Assembly: GCA_031771865.1 (NCBI GenBank)
Contig: JASISA010000025.1
Location: 3,286,001 to 3,350,000 of the forward strand
DNA length: 64,000 nucleotides
Origin: Nothophaeocryptopus gaeumannii
Taxonomy: Eukaryota > Ascomycota > Dothideomycetes > Mycosphaerellales > Mycosphaerellaceae
Reading direction: 5' to 3'
The position numbers and the translations under genes are program-made. Below the pieces are notes generated by a model. It did not search any database. It saw only the letters and a program-made list of their open reading frames with translations, and had not been told where the DNA came from. Shown here piece by piece: positions 1-9,615 of this stretch (the first letter of the stretch is position 1; every line of letters starts with the position of its first letter).

Positions 1-1700
1 AACGATCTTAGCAAAGATCGCAGCATTTTGGCCTGCGTTTGGTCACCAGAGGTGCATCTCAGTTGCCGACACAATACTGGCCGATGTCTGCTCATTTGCA
101 GTGCACTTCAGGGATTTTACCACTGAGATAGTAGGGTTTATAAAAATGTCGTACTATCTGGCTACGATCTTGGTAGCAGCGAGCCTGCTTGGACTACGGA
201 TATATTTGACACCGGATGCCCTGATGGCCCTCTTCACTTCGCGACCCTGCAAGAGGATCCGCAAGTACTCGGTCCAGATATTTGATGTGAACTGGAAGTC
301 GGATGAGAATGTGGAGGCATTATGTCTTTCCAGGTCGTGCTCTTTGGGCATTGAGCTGAATCGATTGTCATGCCGACTTTGGAGGATGCTGTGTCTCTAC
401 CATCATCAACCACTATCGACGAATCTCGATAGGAGTCTTGCTGCTCAGCCCCGACCCAGGACCAAAATTGTATGAGCGCATCCACACTTCTGAGACATTT
501 CACTGTCTGCGCGGTTGCTACCATAATCACCGCCGTTCTGGACAGCTGAGCATCCGTCTTTCAGAGACTTAAACCAGCCAGTGAGGATTCGTCACTCACA
601 GCAGATATATACGTACGTACTACGAGCTGGTCCGCATCCACTCAAAGAATTTCATGGCCTCCAAGCACCAACACTCCGCCAATCAGCAACCAGCACCATT
701 CGCCACGTTCAACCCTGTCGTTCGGCCGAAGAGCATGCGCATCCAGATCCGCTATCGCTGCCTCATGCGTTGAACCGAGAGGGAGTAGCTACTCCCGAGG
801 TCGCTGCGCAAGTAAACGATACACTTGGGGGTGGAGGATCGTCACAAGCAGACGTACAGAGCGCTCGTCAGCAGCAGTCGATGTGGTTTCGGCGTGTTTT
901 TCGAGGTTTCCCCACCAAAATTGGCACACATTCACAGAAATCGTAATCTGCGATTGCGAGCTCGAGAGCAGAGTGTGCTGGTAAGTACTGGAGAGGCTGG
1001 GGCCGTACCTCTTGGGAAGAAATCTCACACCGTGAATGTGATGATGGCGCCCCCTACATCACGGCAACTGTGGGAGGTTGTGCATACCAGACTCAGTAGC
1101 ATTTGGCTCGCTCGCACATCATGGAAGATAGAAAAGGATCTCCGCCTGCGCTTGGTGGGAACGGAGACCCTGTAGCCTTACACGGTTTTGCACGAGGTGT
1201 CCGCGATTCTGAGAGCAGCGGGGAGGAACACTATTAATGCTAGCGAACATCTTCCTTGCAAGCTGAACCGGGGGTCGTAGGAATACCGAGCCTGGAACTG
1301 CGACAGGACTCAATATCTCTGGCTCCTCATCAAACACATAATACAGGAGAAAACTGAGCATTCGAGGAGTTTGCAGCTCTGGCCGGGTTGTCGGCTGCTA
1401 TGCTTGCTACATATCTTCGGAAGTGGCGGGTCCAGTATAAGCAAGATTCACGTGCTTCTCGTACACATGCAGTCCACTGTGCATGCGGAACAGATTAGCG
1501 CCGGATGCTGCGGCCTAACTTCACCTGCCGTTGCCACGTGAAGCCACAGTCGTTGGTCCGAGCTTTACGCTCCGCCCCTTTTACCTTCAACTGCTCTCAC
1601 AATCACAACGTGAACCTGTACATCGACCACTACAACGACAATAAGTATCACTCTGCTTATCATCAGCACGTTTCGGCCTTCTAGACACCCTCTCCGCCTG
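1..1700. other. No confident gene
   Basis: Mixed-composition DNA with only short ORFs. The longest plausible one starts at the ATG near 147 on the plus strand, has a hydrophobic N-terminus and stops at 475. It matches nothing I recognise and has no clear splice partners. I would not call a gene here. Confidence 0.4.
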
Positions 1701-1705
1701 CATTG

Positions 1706-3758
1706 TCAACAACAGGACGCAAGAACATACGCCGCACAAGATGCGTTTCCTCGGAGCGGAATCCATGACTTGGGCTTGGTCTTCGCAATACTTGCATGAA
1801 AGCCATGCTTGTTGTATAATGAGGCCTCGATCCGGAAGCTTCCATGCACGGCAGTGGCATAGTGGAAGCCAGAAAGCAAAGCTGCTAGTTGCGTTGTTCG
1901 AAGGCTTCCAGCGCTTCGTAATAGTTCCCGTAGCATGTCACTCGATCTCAATAACAGAGCGTGGGACACAATGTATCCAGGAACCTGAGAAGTGACATCA
2001 CGGACTGTAGTCAACATGATGCAAACCGTGAGCACAACCAACAGTGCGAAGCCAGCCACCATAACCCACAAAGAGACATTGGCAACGTGCAGCCGATCTT
2101 CGTAGTACTCGTCTGTTGTTTCCACTGGAGCAGTTGATGGGCGTAAGTAGGACTCAAACATGCTATGAGCTGCTAGTCCGGCATACATTTGCCGAATCGT
2201 GGTCTGGTAAATGTTCGGGTCAAGGAACTGCTGAATCGATCGGTCACCATCCAGCGTTCTCAAAGCCACATACCAGTGCCCGCGTTGAGCATCAAGACCA
2301 GTGCCGTCCATGTCCACTTTGTCGTCGACCATTTCTTCAGCTTCCCACAGAGCAGCCATGACCAGTCTACCCAGCTGCACGCCACTCAGACCAGGTAATC
2401 GCCTACTTGAAGTAATCGGACCCAAGACAAATTGATGCTTACGTGTATCGTTGATGGGACGAGTCCTCTCGATCGTATAGTCAAAGTCGCAGATGACAGC
2501 AGACATTTCATGTGGAACGCTGACAGTGAAGCTGGTTGAAAATGCAGGGTCTGTATGGTTTGTGAATGTGGCGCTGTCCTCTAATAGACCGTAACGTTGA
2601 TGGCAGCTCACATCGGAGTCAAGGATGCGTGCATTTTCATCGAGTAAGACTGAGTACTCCTTACCCAAGCATCCGCAGTACGCAGCCGTGATCCAATGGT
2701 GAATCTGCAACTGTGGACACGGAGGATTGTAGCAGTTTTGAGCCATTTCTACATCATCCATAACGAGTGTCGGAGGCTTTCGAGGGCCTTCAGAGTACGT
2801 CGTAGCGCGTAGTTCAATCATCGCCGCCGTATTATCCGATACGTATGACATCAGTTCAGGCTCAGCTATCTCGCAAGATATGTTGGGTGTGAAGACATCT
2901 ACCTCGGCCGTCCATTTATGAGCATCGAGCCCAGTAGGTATCGTGAAAGTTGCAAACACCTTGTCGCCTTGTTTGCCCACGGGAGTGCTGATCTCGCCAT
3001 CATGAAGGCCAAGGTATGTGTAGACTGGATTGGAAGAAGTGGTTGCCTCAGTCCTAGGAGCATTTTCACCAAAATACGATGCATTCCTTTTCGACAGCTT
3101 CTTGCACCCATGAGTTGCTGAGGTTGAATTCCGTGCTCATCCTGGATGGATTGACTGATTGCTTCAGAGTGGGTGACAAGACAAGCTGTCCAGTAGAGAA
3201 GAGTGTCACAGTTTTCAAGAGAGCAAAGACAGGCCAATGACGGTGCTGTAGCGCGCGACAGAAAGCTGTGACATTGAGCGGAGAGATGTAGTCGAGAAGC
3301 ACACTAGTTTGCGAGTCCTGCTGAGCCTTGTGCATGTTTTGCCAAGGTTGCATCATCTTGCAGTGATAGTCCACCTGTCGCCATAGACTGAGGACGATCA
3401 CCAGTATTGCTGTCGGTCCGTAAGTCCAAGCGTAGTGATTTGAAGAAACGATCAGCTGAAAGCCGTCTTGAGCTCGATTGACCCGCCACATCACTAGTAA
3501 GGAGGCGGCCAACATGGTAAAGACACTGCAGAACAAGCACAGGACGTAGGTCTGTAACCATTTTGGACTCCAGAATCGATGCTCAGGAGCGCTTGCAAGA
3601 GTTTTGCTCTCCAATCCATCGTCGCCGGATTGAGAAGGCCTCCGCTCAGAGATCGCAGAAATAGGAGGGCCAACAGCTTGCTGTGACAGAAGGCCGGAGG
3701 CAGGTGCGAAGTTGAAGTCAGAGTACTGACTCCCTTCATCATCTGGTAAATTATTCAT
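1706..3758 (-). CDS. DUF3433-type multi-pass membrane protein
   Basis: Function unknown. The first exon (3758 to about 3110) encodes a polar N-terminus, then WSPKWLQTY, a hydrophobic segment (CLFCSVFTMLAASLLVMW) and a second membrane segment ending in SLWRQVDYH. This is the layout of fungal DUF3433 proteins. The second part (about 3090 to 1706) continues with VYTYLGLHDG, a long extracytoplasmic region and a final membrane helix (VSLWVMVAGFALLVVLTV). The two parts differ by one frame. A 61-nt GTGCAA...CTGAG intron in the 3050-3115 region would join them (NSW to ATTSSN); a 1-nt frameshift is the alternative. Recognition of DUF3433 rests on overall layout, not on a catalytic motif. The start at 3758 is the first ATG. 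Confidence 0.7.
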
Positions 3759-4600
3759 GGCAACAAACGGAACGGCGTGAGGATGCTTGCGTTCGTCGGA
3801 AAGAAGCTAGTGATCTTCGAGGATTGATCTTAGGTGCCGCGAGCTTACCAAGATGAGTCCAAACTGCCAAGGTCGCACAGCATGAGGCTGCATTTACTGA
3901 AAGTTCAGCTCCTCGAGAGCTTCATGCCAGATGACCAGCATGGCCATCGAGCGTCCGACGCGTCGATACTGACGTTGTGCTTTGCGAAAATGAGAGCATT
4001 CATCTGGCTCAACAAAAGGCCCCTTTCTCTATAGAACCGTTGCGGCCAAGTTTCTGGCAACGTACATTCACTTTGGGTTGTAGTTAGGTCGCTGAAGTTG
4101 CCTGGAAACGTTTCGTGACCTCCCTTGCATTACAGTACCTCATCAGCGGCGGACGACCGGTCAATGACCTGCCAATGCCTGATACATTAGTCGAATAGGC
4201 ACCGTCTTGAATTGACATCATCAGCTCGCTGAACTTCATGCTTGTGCGCTTCAATAACGGAGCAAGCGGTACCGGGCCTGGAAATGATTATGTCTCAGAT
4301 CTGACTGCTTCTTGCCGGAGACCATTTCAAGGATGAGGCGAGTACGTGCAACAAATCTGGGCAGATACGCTTGAGACTCCATTCAGTGCGGTCGCAACGT
4401 GGGGAAGGCCCAGCATTGCGTGGGAGCCAGGAATAAGTATCTTGATGAGAATCAGGTCCTGACGTGAGGCGTAACCTGCAATTGATGCGATTCCAATGTC
4501 AAGTGTATCGTGCTATGCGACCTGGCTGATGGGCCTCTGTGCCCTGTGTGATCGCCATATGTTTCAGGGAGGGACGGCTGGATCTGGGATTGCTGGCGAA
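3759..4600. other. Intergenic, nothing recognised
   Basis: Normal base composition and no coding-like ORF on either strand. It separates the DUF3433 gene from the first AT-rich island. Confidence 0.5.
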
Positions 4601-5110
4601 CTTAATAGACTTTATTACTCGTTATATATCTAACCGGTTAAGATTTATCTAGATTATCTCTTAGCTCGTCTAAGAAGCGAATATCTAATATATTAGTATA
4701 ATCGACTATAGTATTATTACCCGATTTACGAGGGCTATATTACTAGGAACCTCGATTCTAAAGTAACCCATGTTAATTGGTCGAAAGAGATGCACCTATC
4801 ACGTGACTTTTAGCGCGAACTCTAGTTTAGCTAGATTTAGTAGAGACTGTACTTTACACGCCTGCATCTTCCCTGCAACACGAGCGATTTAGCGAAAACT
4901 TATAGGCCTTTCAAAATATGGCACGGTTAGCGTGCCTATTAATTTTGGTGTCGATGCGACCGTAGGGTATCGTGTGGTTTAACAAAATGCGCCCAGTATC
5001 TCACGCCAAGCCCGCTACGCCCTCCAGTCTCAGGGTCTAGGCAGCTTTGAAGCCCTCTTTCACGCTCGCTCTTCAAGCCTAGGTAACGATTAATCAATGG
5101 CCAATCAACA
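4600..5110. repeat. AT-rich RIP-like segment
   Basis: Abruptly rich in TA dinucleotides and TAG/CTA words from about 4600 to 4860, then a mixed stretch to 5110. No protein homology can be read. The composition matches the clear transposon relics elsewhere in the window, so it is probably eroded repeat DNA. Confidence 0.5.
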
Positions 5111-5135
5111 TTAATTGGAGCCTACTAAACTCGGG

Positions 5136-5378
5136 CTAATCCTTGGACGTAAGTCCGCGAGATACCTTGTCATGGTGGCCTTGAGTGTAGATGTAGTCGG
5201 TATGGTCGACAGCGGCCTCCTCGCGCTTCTTCTGGGTGTAGATATGATCCGTATGATCGACAGCATTGTTGTCGGGAGTCCGGATCTGGACGACATTGCT
5301 GCTGTGGCCAGTAGGTCTGGCCAAAGCCTGTCCGGAAAGGCAGAGGAGCATGACTGAGGCTGCGGTGTTGAAAAGCAT
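5136..5378 (-). CDS. Small secreted repeat peptide, Kex2-type precursor candidate
   Basis: An 80-residue ORF. It starts MLFNTAASVMLLCLSGQALA, a good signal peptide with a cleavage site before RP. After a short spacer come two copies of a 12-residue unit, AVDHTDHIYTQ and AVDHTDYIYTQ, separated by KKREEA, which contains a dibasic kexin site. The two copies differ at several synonymous positions but at only one amino acid, which argues for selection on the peptide. The layout (signal peptide plus Tyr-containing repeats separated by KR) is that of fungal Kex2-processed repeat proteins and ustiloxin-like RiPP precursors. No DUF3328 or tyrosinase partner gene is visible nearby, so no pathway can be assigned. 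The sequence downstream is AT-rich, and the gene may have lost further repeats. Confidence 0.6.
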   Translation of the reverse strand: MLFNTAASVMLLCLSGQALARPTGHSSNVVQIRTPDNNAVDHTDHIYTQKKREEAAVDHTDYIYTQGHHDKVSRGLTSKD

Positions 5379-5379
5379 G

Positions 5380-6780
5380 GTGTAGTCGTGGTTGTAAGCT
5401 GTGTCGTATGTGGTGGTATTGAATGTAAAGAAGTGTCGTTGCTGAAGTGTCGCTTTATGACTTTGACAGCGAGACGAGGATTGCGAAACACGAGCACAAT
5501 GTAGTGTTGAAAGCGTCAGCGATGGACCGGGTTGACTTGGCGTCAAGGCGCCTTATTGGTGGCATGTCCAGAGATGGCTCTCGGGTCACAAAACAAGCCG
5601 AACGCTTGTCACCAAATTTCTGAGAGGGATATTCGGCTTCTTGTGTCACCCGAGAGGGGGTGGTAGCGAGCTCCCTTAGCCTGCATTGCCTCGAGACCCT
5701 GGAAGTGAACGAAACAGCCGAGTTCATCTGCCGCTCGTCGATTGAGTGCCGTCGGAGGCAGTCGTTGCTCGCTTAGCTTTGATGAAGGTAGTCTCACGAG
5801 AGGGTCATGGAGCCAACCCTCGACGTCCTACATCAAGCTACAAGTGACATCTTTACACTCGTCGGCTTGTCTGATATTATTCGTGGCGGTTTGCATCCAG
5901 GTCGTGACTGCCGAGAGGTCCTCACGAGCAACGAAATAATCATCAGACAAATTCAGGTGATGCTCATCATCGGTGGACGAAACTCCTGTAGTCCTCATCG
6001 CCAGCAATCTCCTCGAATGTCGGAGATCGACCGACGTCTGGTGCTCTTCGATACCATCCGGCACGCCGTCTGTCATGGCAAAATCCTTGTCAAGTAAGCG
6101 CAAACATCTGGTACGCCGTCCGTCATGGGCAAAATCCTTGTCAAGCAAGCGCAAACCTCCGGCACGCCGTCTGTCATGGCTAAATCCTTGTCAAGCAAGC
6201 GGAAAATGCGCTTGATACTCCGCCACGGCTGCTGCTTCTCATTACGCTGGGACTGCGAAGCGAGATCGACCTCCGTGTAAGCCTGCTTGCGAAGAGTTTC
6301 GAACTCTAGCAGGCCATTACGCGACACCGTGTCTGGGATCATGGGATATCGCTTATTGTTCTGTAACCACCGATGACCAAGACACAGCTTGGTATGAGAG
6401 TGTAGGATATCCTCATCCATGTTGCATGTTGGTAAGCCCACGCCAGTTTCCAGAGCAGTCTTCCTCCCTCGCAGACTCCTCTCGTCCAGCCTGGGCACTG
6501 ATATGAAGGCTTGCCGTCTACGAGAACGGGACATTGAGGCGGCATGCTAAAGCATACAGGAAGATGCCCATAGTATTCGCACAGTCTGGTTCGATCTCGA
6601 TGTTGATCCGCGTAAAGTGAGTCATCTTGATTGTCAGAAGTTGGTTGAAGAATGCCAGTGGTCCGTGGCGATCTGCCGCGACCATTGCGCCGCAGTCTTG
6701 TTGCATAGAGAACTCTGCATCGCCAGAGAAGCTGGAATCTCTTGGTTCAGAAGCACATTTTCGTAGATCTTCAGATAATA
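5380..6780. other. Intergenic, low-confidence ORFs
   Basis: Several ORFs of 60-150 codons overlap here on both strands. The longest is 6534 to 6073 on the minus strand. Its C-terminal part is only the translation of the tandem repeat at 6061-6210, and it matches no family I know. I see no convincing gene. Confidence 0.4.
6061..6210. repeat. Tandem repeat, about 50 bp x 3
   Basis: Three head-to-tail copies start at 6061, 6111 and 6162. Each contains GCACGCCGTCTGTCATGG-like sequence followed by AAATCCTTGTCAAGCAAGCG. The copies differ at a few positions and the third is cut short. Confidence 0.85.
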
Positions 6781-6870
6781 ATATCTCTACATAACATAGA
6801 CTAAATTAAGTAAGCGTTAGCTAATTTTCAATAGTTAAGAAGAGCCTAATATTTCTATTATAGTAAGGAT

Positions 6871-7150
6871 ATAACGTATTCTATAAGCGAGCTAGTTATA
6901 GAAGCGAGCTAGTTAATTTTCCTTAGTACGACTAACTTCTAAGTTAACCTACAATGTCTCAATAATACAATACGGAATTATCTAATTATGAAGGTAGAAT
7001 TATTCTTACTCTCTCTACCTACTACTAGCGCTAATTTCGAAGCCTCTAAGGCGTAGCTATAGTATATAAAGCGTAAGACTCGGTAGTTAGTTTTACTAGC
7101 CTTTACTATCTATAGCTACTTACTATACACTAAGGTATACTAAGGATTAT
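6871..7150 (+). pseudogene. Pogo-family left end with transposase N-terminus, RIP-degraded
   Basis: 6871-6935 is nearly identical to 32881-32944, which lies just beyond the 3' end of the pogo transposase relic there. It is therefore read as a pogo terminal repeat; it contains AGCGAGCTAGTTA twice. An ATG near 6953 opens a degraded frame reading MSQ-x-YNTELSNYEGRIIL, then AIVYKA-x-DS. This fits the psq-type helix-turn-helix start of fungal pogo transposases (ESRIxLALxA ... AAxxYNVPxST). Stops sit where Gln or Arg would be expected. It breaks off around 7150, where a different transposase fragment begins. Confidence 0.55.
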
Positions 7151-7159
7151 TTAATAGGG

Positions 7160-7500
7160 AGCTATTCGTATCTTAGCTAGTCTACGATATATTACCGATA
7201 CTAGAGGATAGACTATAGATAATCTTTATTATAGATAATACCTCTATCTACTATAGTAAAGACGTAAAGGAAGCGATCTTATTAGCTAGCTATAGACTCG
7301 AGTACTTGCTACTATACTTACTAGATCTAAATCCAATCGAGTAGACCTTTAACCTACTAAAAAAGGTTATTAAAAAGCATATCCGCGAGGTAGATAGGTT
7401 CTATAACTTCTAGTATTACCTTATATAGTATCTATAGCAATATCGTAGCGATAAAGCGTATAGACTCTTTAAGTATACTAGCTATAACGTCGATAGCGAG
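7160..7500 (+). pseudogene. Tc1/mariner-type (DDE_3) transposase fragment, RIP-degraded
   Basis: One frame reads IIFIIDNTSIYYSK, then about 20 residues later LLLYLLDLNPIE, then TFNLLKKVIKKHIRE. This is the catalytic core of Tc1/IS630-type transposases (IMDNASIHxS ... LPPYSPDLNPIExxFxxLK). The DN aspartate and the NPIE glutamate are still readable. Proline codons have become leucine and tryptophan codons have become TAG, as RIP predicts. N- and C-terminal parts are missing or unreadable. Confidence 0.8.
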
Positions 7501-8084
7501 GATCTAGAATATAACGCCTAGGAGTTCGCTACTTCGGCTAGCGCTACTTAGAGTATAGATCTTAATAAGCGTAAAAGATTATAGGCGTAATATATATAAG
7601 AGGACGATAATAGTGTATTGTCTAAGAGTAGTAGAAGTAACGATAGTAAGTCTAAGAAGTCTAAGGTTAGCGATAACGAGTATAGTCTTTACTAGCCCGA
7701 CGAGTTCGTACTTAGCGAGCTACACGTACTACTTAGCTTTAGGAGGTATATAAATCTTTAGAATTCGAGCTTTACTAATATATATACTACGATCCTAAAA
7801 ACGCCTTTTATTTTTATATATTTATAGATATGTTTAGGTATAACTATACCTCTAAGCTCCTCTAATTATCCTAAGGAAATTCGTGTCGTCGTAGGTATAG
7901 TTTATATACTATATTAAAGCCGGATTTCGACTATTCCTTTAGCTCCCTATACTTACCCTTAGGTATAGCGGCTAGTTCCGTACTAACGTTACTCGCTATA
8001 CTACTCGCACGTAGTCGCAAATAGTCCTTAATCGCATCTCTTACTCGTACCCTTATACTAGCCTTTAAACCTTCCTCCTTATTA

Positions 8085-8360
8085 GAAAGTGCAGCTATTA
8101 AGGAAAGTTATATAGTGTGGACCCTAGCTACTTATGTAGGGTTGCCTAAGGCATTTATTAGCATATTAGCCTTAGGTACAATATTCTTAGGAGATAAAGA
8201 AGGCTACCTTTTATAATATTAGTTCCTATATAGTACTACATACCCTTCGTAGCTATAAGATAGTAAAGACTAAGTTCCTCTACTATCTACCTATACTAAA
8301 CGGAGTCTACTACTTCCTCTACTAGGCTAGAAGGTTGCTTTTGCTTAGCGATTTTCGATA
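8085..8360. repeat. Dispersed repeat, copy A
   Basis: Begins GAAAGTGCAGCTATTAAGG and ends TTGCTTAGCGATTTTCGATA. The same block recurs at 46034-46340 in the same orientation with scattered C/T and G/A differences and one indel near the middle. TTGGAAAGTGCAGC at the left end of copy B suggests a copia-type LTR, but no target duplication was found. Confidence 0.75.
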
Positions 8361-8535
8361 GGTTATAAGCCCGGGTTAGCATACCCGTAGACTCTAGTAT
8401 AGGAGTAAGAATAGCCCTATGTTAGTACTAGTTACTCGTACGCTAGTACTTGAGGTACGAAAACGAATAAGGAAGAGCTTAAGCCTTCTCCCGTCGTATT
8501 ACGAGGATACCTTAGACTTGCAACCTAAGGCGCAT

Positions 8536-8892
8536 TGTTACGCACGGTATCTCGCTTGTCAGGTGACTCGCTTAATCACGTGGAATGGCTTCTTTGGAGA
8601 ATGCGTCGGCAAGTGGAACGAAGTGAAGGAAGTCTTGGCTTATTCCAATCAGTGAGATTGTAACATGAGTTGAACACGATGATTGCTAGTCAACCATCGA
8701 GACTATATACCTAGAGGTTCCTCAGAGAGAGCGTGTGGCTCTCATGCTCTCATGAATCCTCCTGCTCTCATCTGAGAGCGTGAGAGCACTCGGCAGCATG
8801 AGAGCACCTTGCAGCGGGTATTGCCGCCCTTGGCGCGCACCCGCGCCGCATGGATTGGTTGGTTGTGGCTTCTCTCGGTTCGATCCGTAACA
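8536..8892 (-). repeat. 3' LTR of the chromovirus
   Basis: 357 bp with TG...CA termini. It is preceded by the CGCAT target duplication and differs from the other LTR by one extra C in TTATTCCAATC. Confidence 0.95.
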
Positions 8893-8904
8893 CCATCCTC
8901 TTCT
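8893..8904 (-). other. Polypurine tract of the chromovirus
   Basis: On the minus strand AGAAGAGGATGG lies immediately before the 3' LTR, the expected place and composition for the plus-strand primer of reverse transcription. Confidence 0.6.
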
Positions 8905-9093
8905 AGTCTAGCTCGTCCCGAGCTAGCCATAAGCTGCGTTGCCCCGTCGCAAGGCTTCTGTCCGTAGGTCTCTCTGTTCTCCTTCCTCTCGTCATGCCAT
9001 CTCGCAGGAACCGAAGCAGCACTCTTCGTCGAGAAGAACAAGCCGAACGAATCGAGAACCTAGGAAAGCTATGCCTCGTTCCTGCTCCGCTGC

Positions 9094-9615
9094 GTGGAGC
9101 TGAAAAGAGTGTGTCGGGTCCACATCAACTCGGGTCGGTGTGGTTGCTGTACAAAGGAAAATCGTCGTGACTGTAATATCCGAATTACAGAGGCGGAGTG
9201 GCGTCGTCTCCGAGATCGCCGGAAAAAGCTTGAAGCCAAGTTGGATGCAGCCCGTCGCGCGGCCCAAGAATCGGTGGACAGGGTAGAGGCTGCCCGTCGT
9301 GAACTTCGCGCTGCGCTGGAAGCGGATGATACCGTGATGTCGAAGAGACAGCGTCTTCGGTTGGAAATGGACCGTCTTGAGGAGCAGGAAGCGGAGGCGG
9401 TTTCTGTGGAGGAGGCGGAGATCCAAGATCCCGAGTTAGAGGAAGACAGTGCTCCAGCTGCGTCCGGTCCTCCGTTGTCCCCTGCTACCTGGTCCTTAAC
9501 AAATGGAGTTCTTGACGACTTTTGGAGCGACCCTTATGCCCTCGGCCTCTCGGAGGTCCTGGTGTCGTCCCCCGGGTCTGGTGAAACTGTCGCAGGAGCT
9601 GCGGGCAGTTCGTGA
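9094..9615 (+). CDS. Antisense accessory ORF inside the chromovirus (Cys cluster plus coiled coil)
   Basis: A 173-codon ORF on the strand opposite to gag-pol, located between pol and the 3' LTR and overlapping the 3' end of pol by about 130 bp. It opens with a GTG-frame stretch containing VCRVH, then CGCCTKENRRDCNI, a cysteine cluster. A charged heptad-like region follows (EAEWRRLRDRRKKLEAKLDA to LRLEMDRLEEQEAE), predicted to be a coiled coil, then an acidic Pro/Ser tail. There is no ATG in this frame. The ATG at 8993 (MPSRRNRSSTLRREEQ) is in another frame, so the original N-terminus may have been separated by a frameshift near 9095-9110. I recall similar Cys-cluster/coiled-coil ORFs scattered in fungal genomes but know no function. 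It is either a real element-encoded protein or a compositional shadow. Confidence 0.4.
   Translation: MELKRVCRVHINSGRCGCCTKENRRDCNIRITEAEWRRLRDRRKKLEAKLDAARRAAQESVDRVEAARRELRAALEADDTVMSKRQRLRLEMDRLEEQEAEAVSVEEAEIQDPELEEDSAPAASGPPLSPATWSLTNGVLDDFWSDPYALGLSEVLVSSPGSGETVAGAAGSS

Larger units (their letters stand above)
6780..8535. repeat. RIP-degraded transposon island
   Basis: Strongly TA-rich DNA with stop codons in every frame, holding the relics listed separately. The end at 8535 is exact: the CGCAT target site of the gypsy insertion occupies 8531-8535. Confidence 0.8.

Noticed and set aside
101..475. 124-codon ORF with hydrophobic N-terminus
   Set aside because: One possible membrane segment but no homology, and a competing ORF lies on the other strand; too weak for a gene call.
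8419..8655. 78-codon plus-strand ORF
   Set aside because: It lies mostly in the chromovirus LTR and in RIP-degraded DNA; no independent coding evidence.
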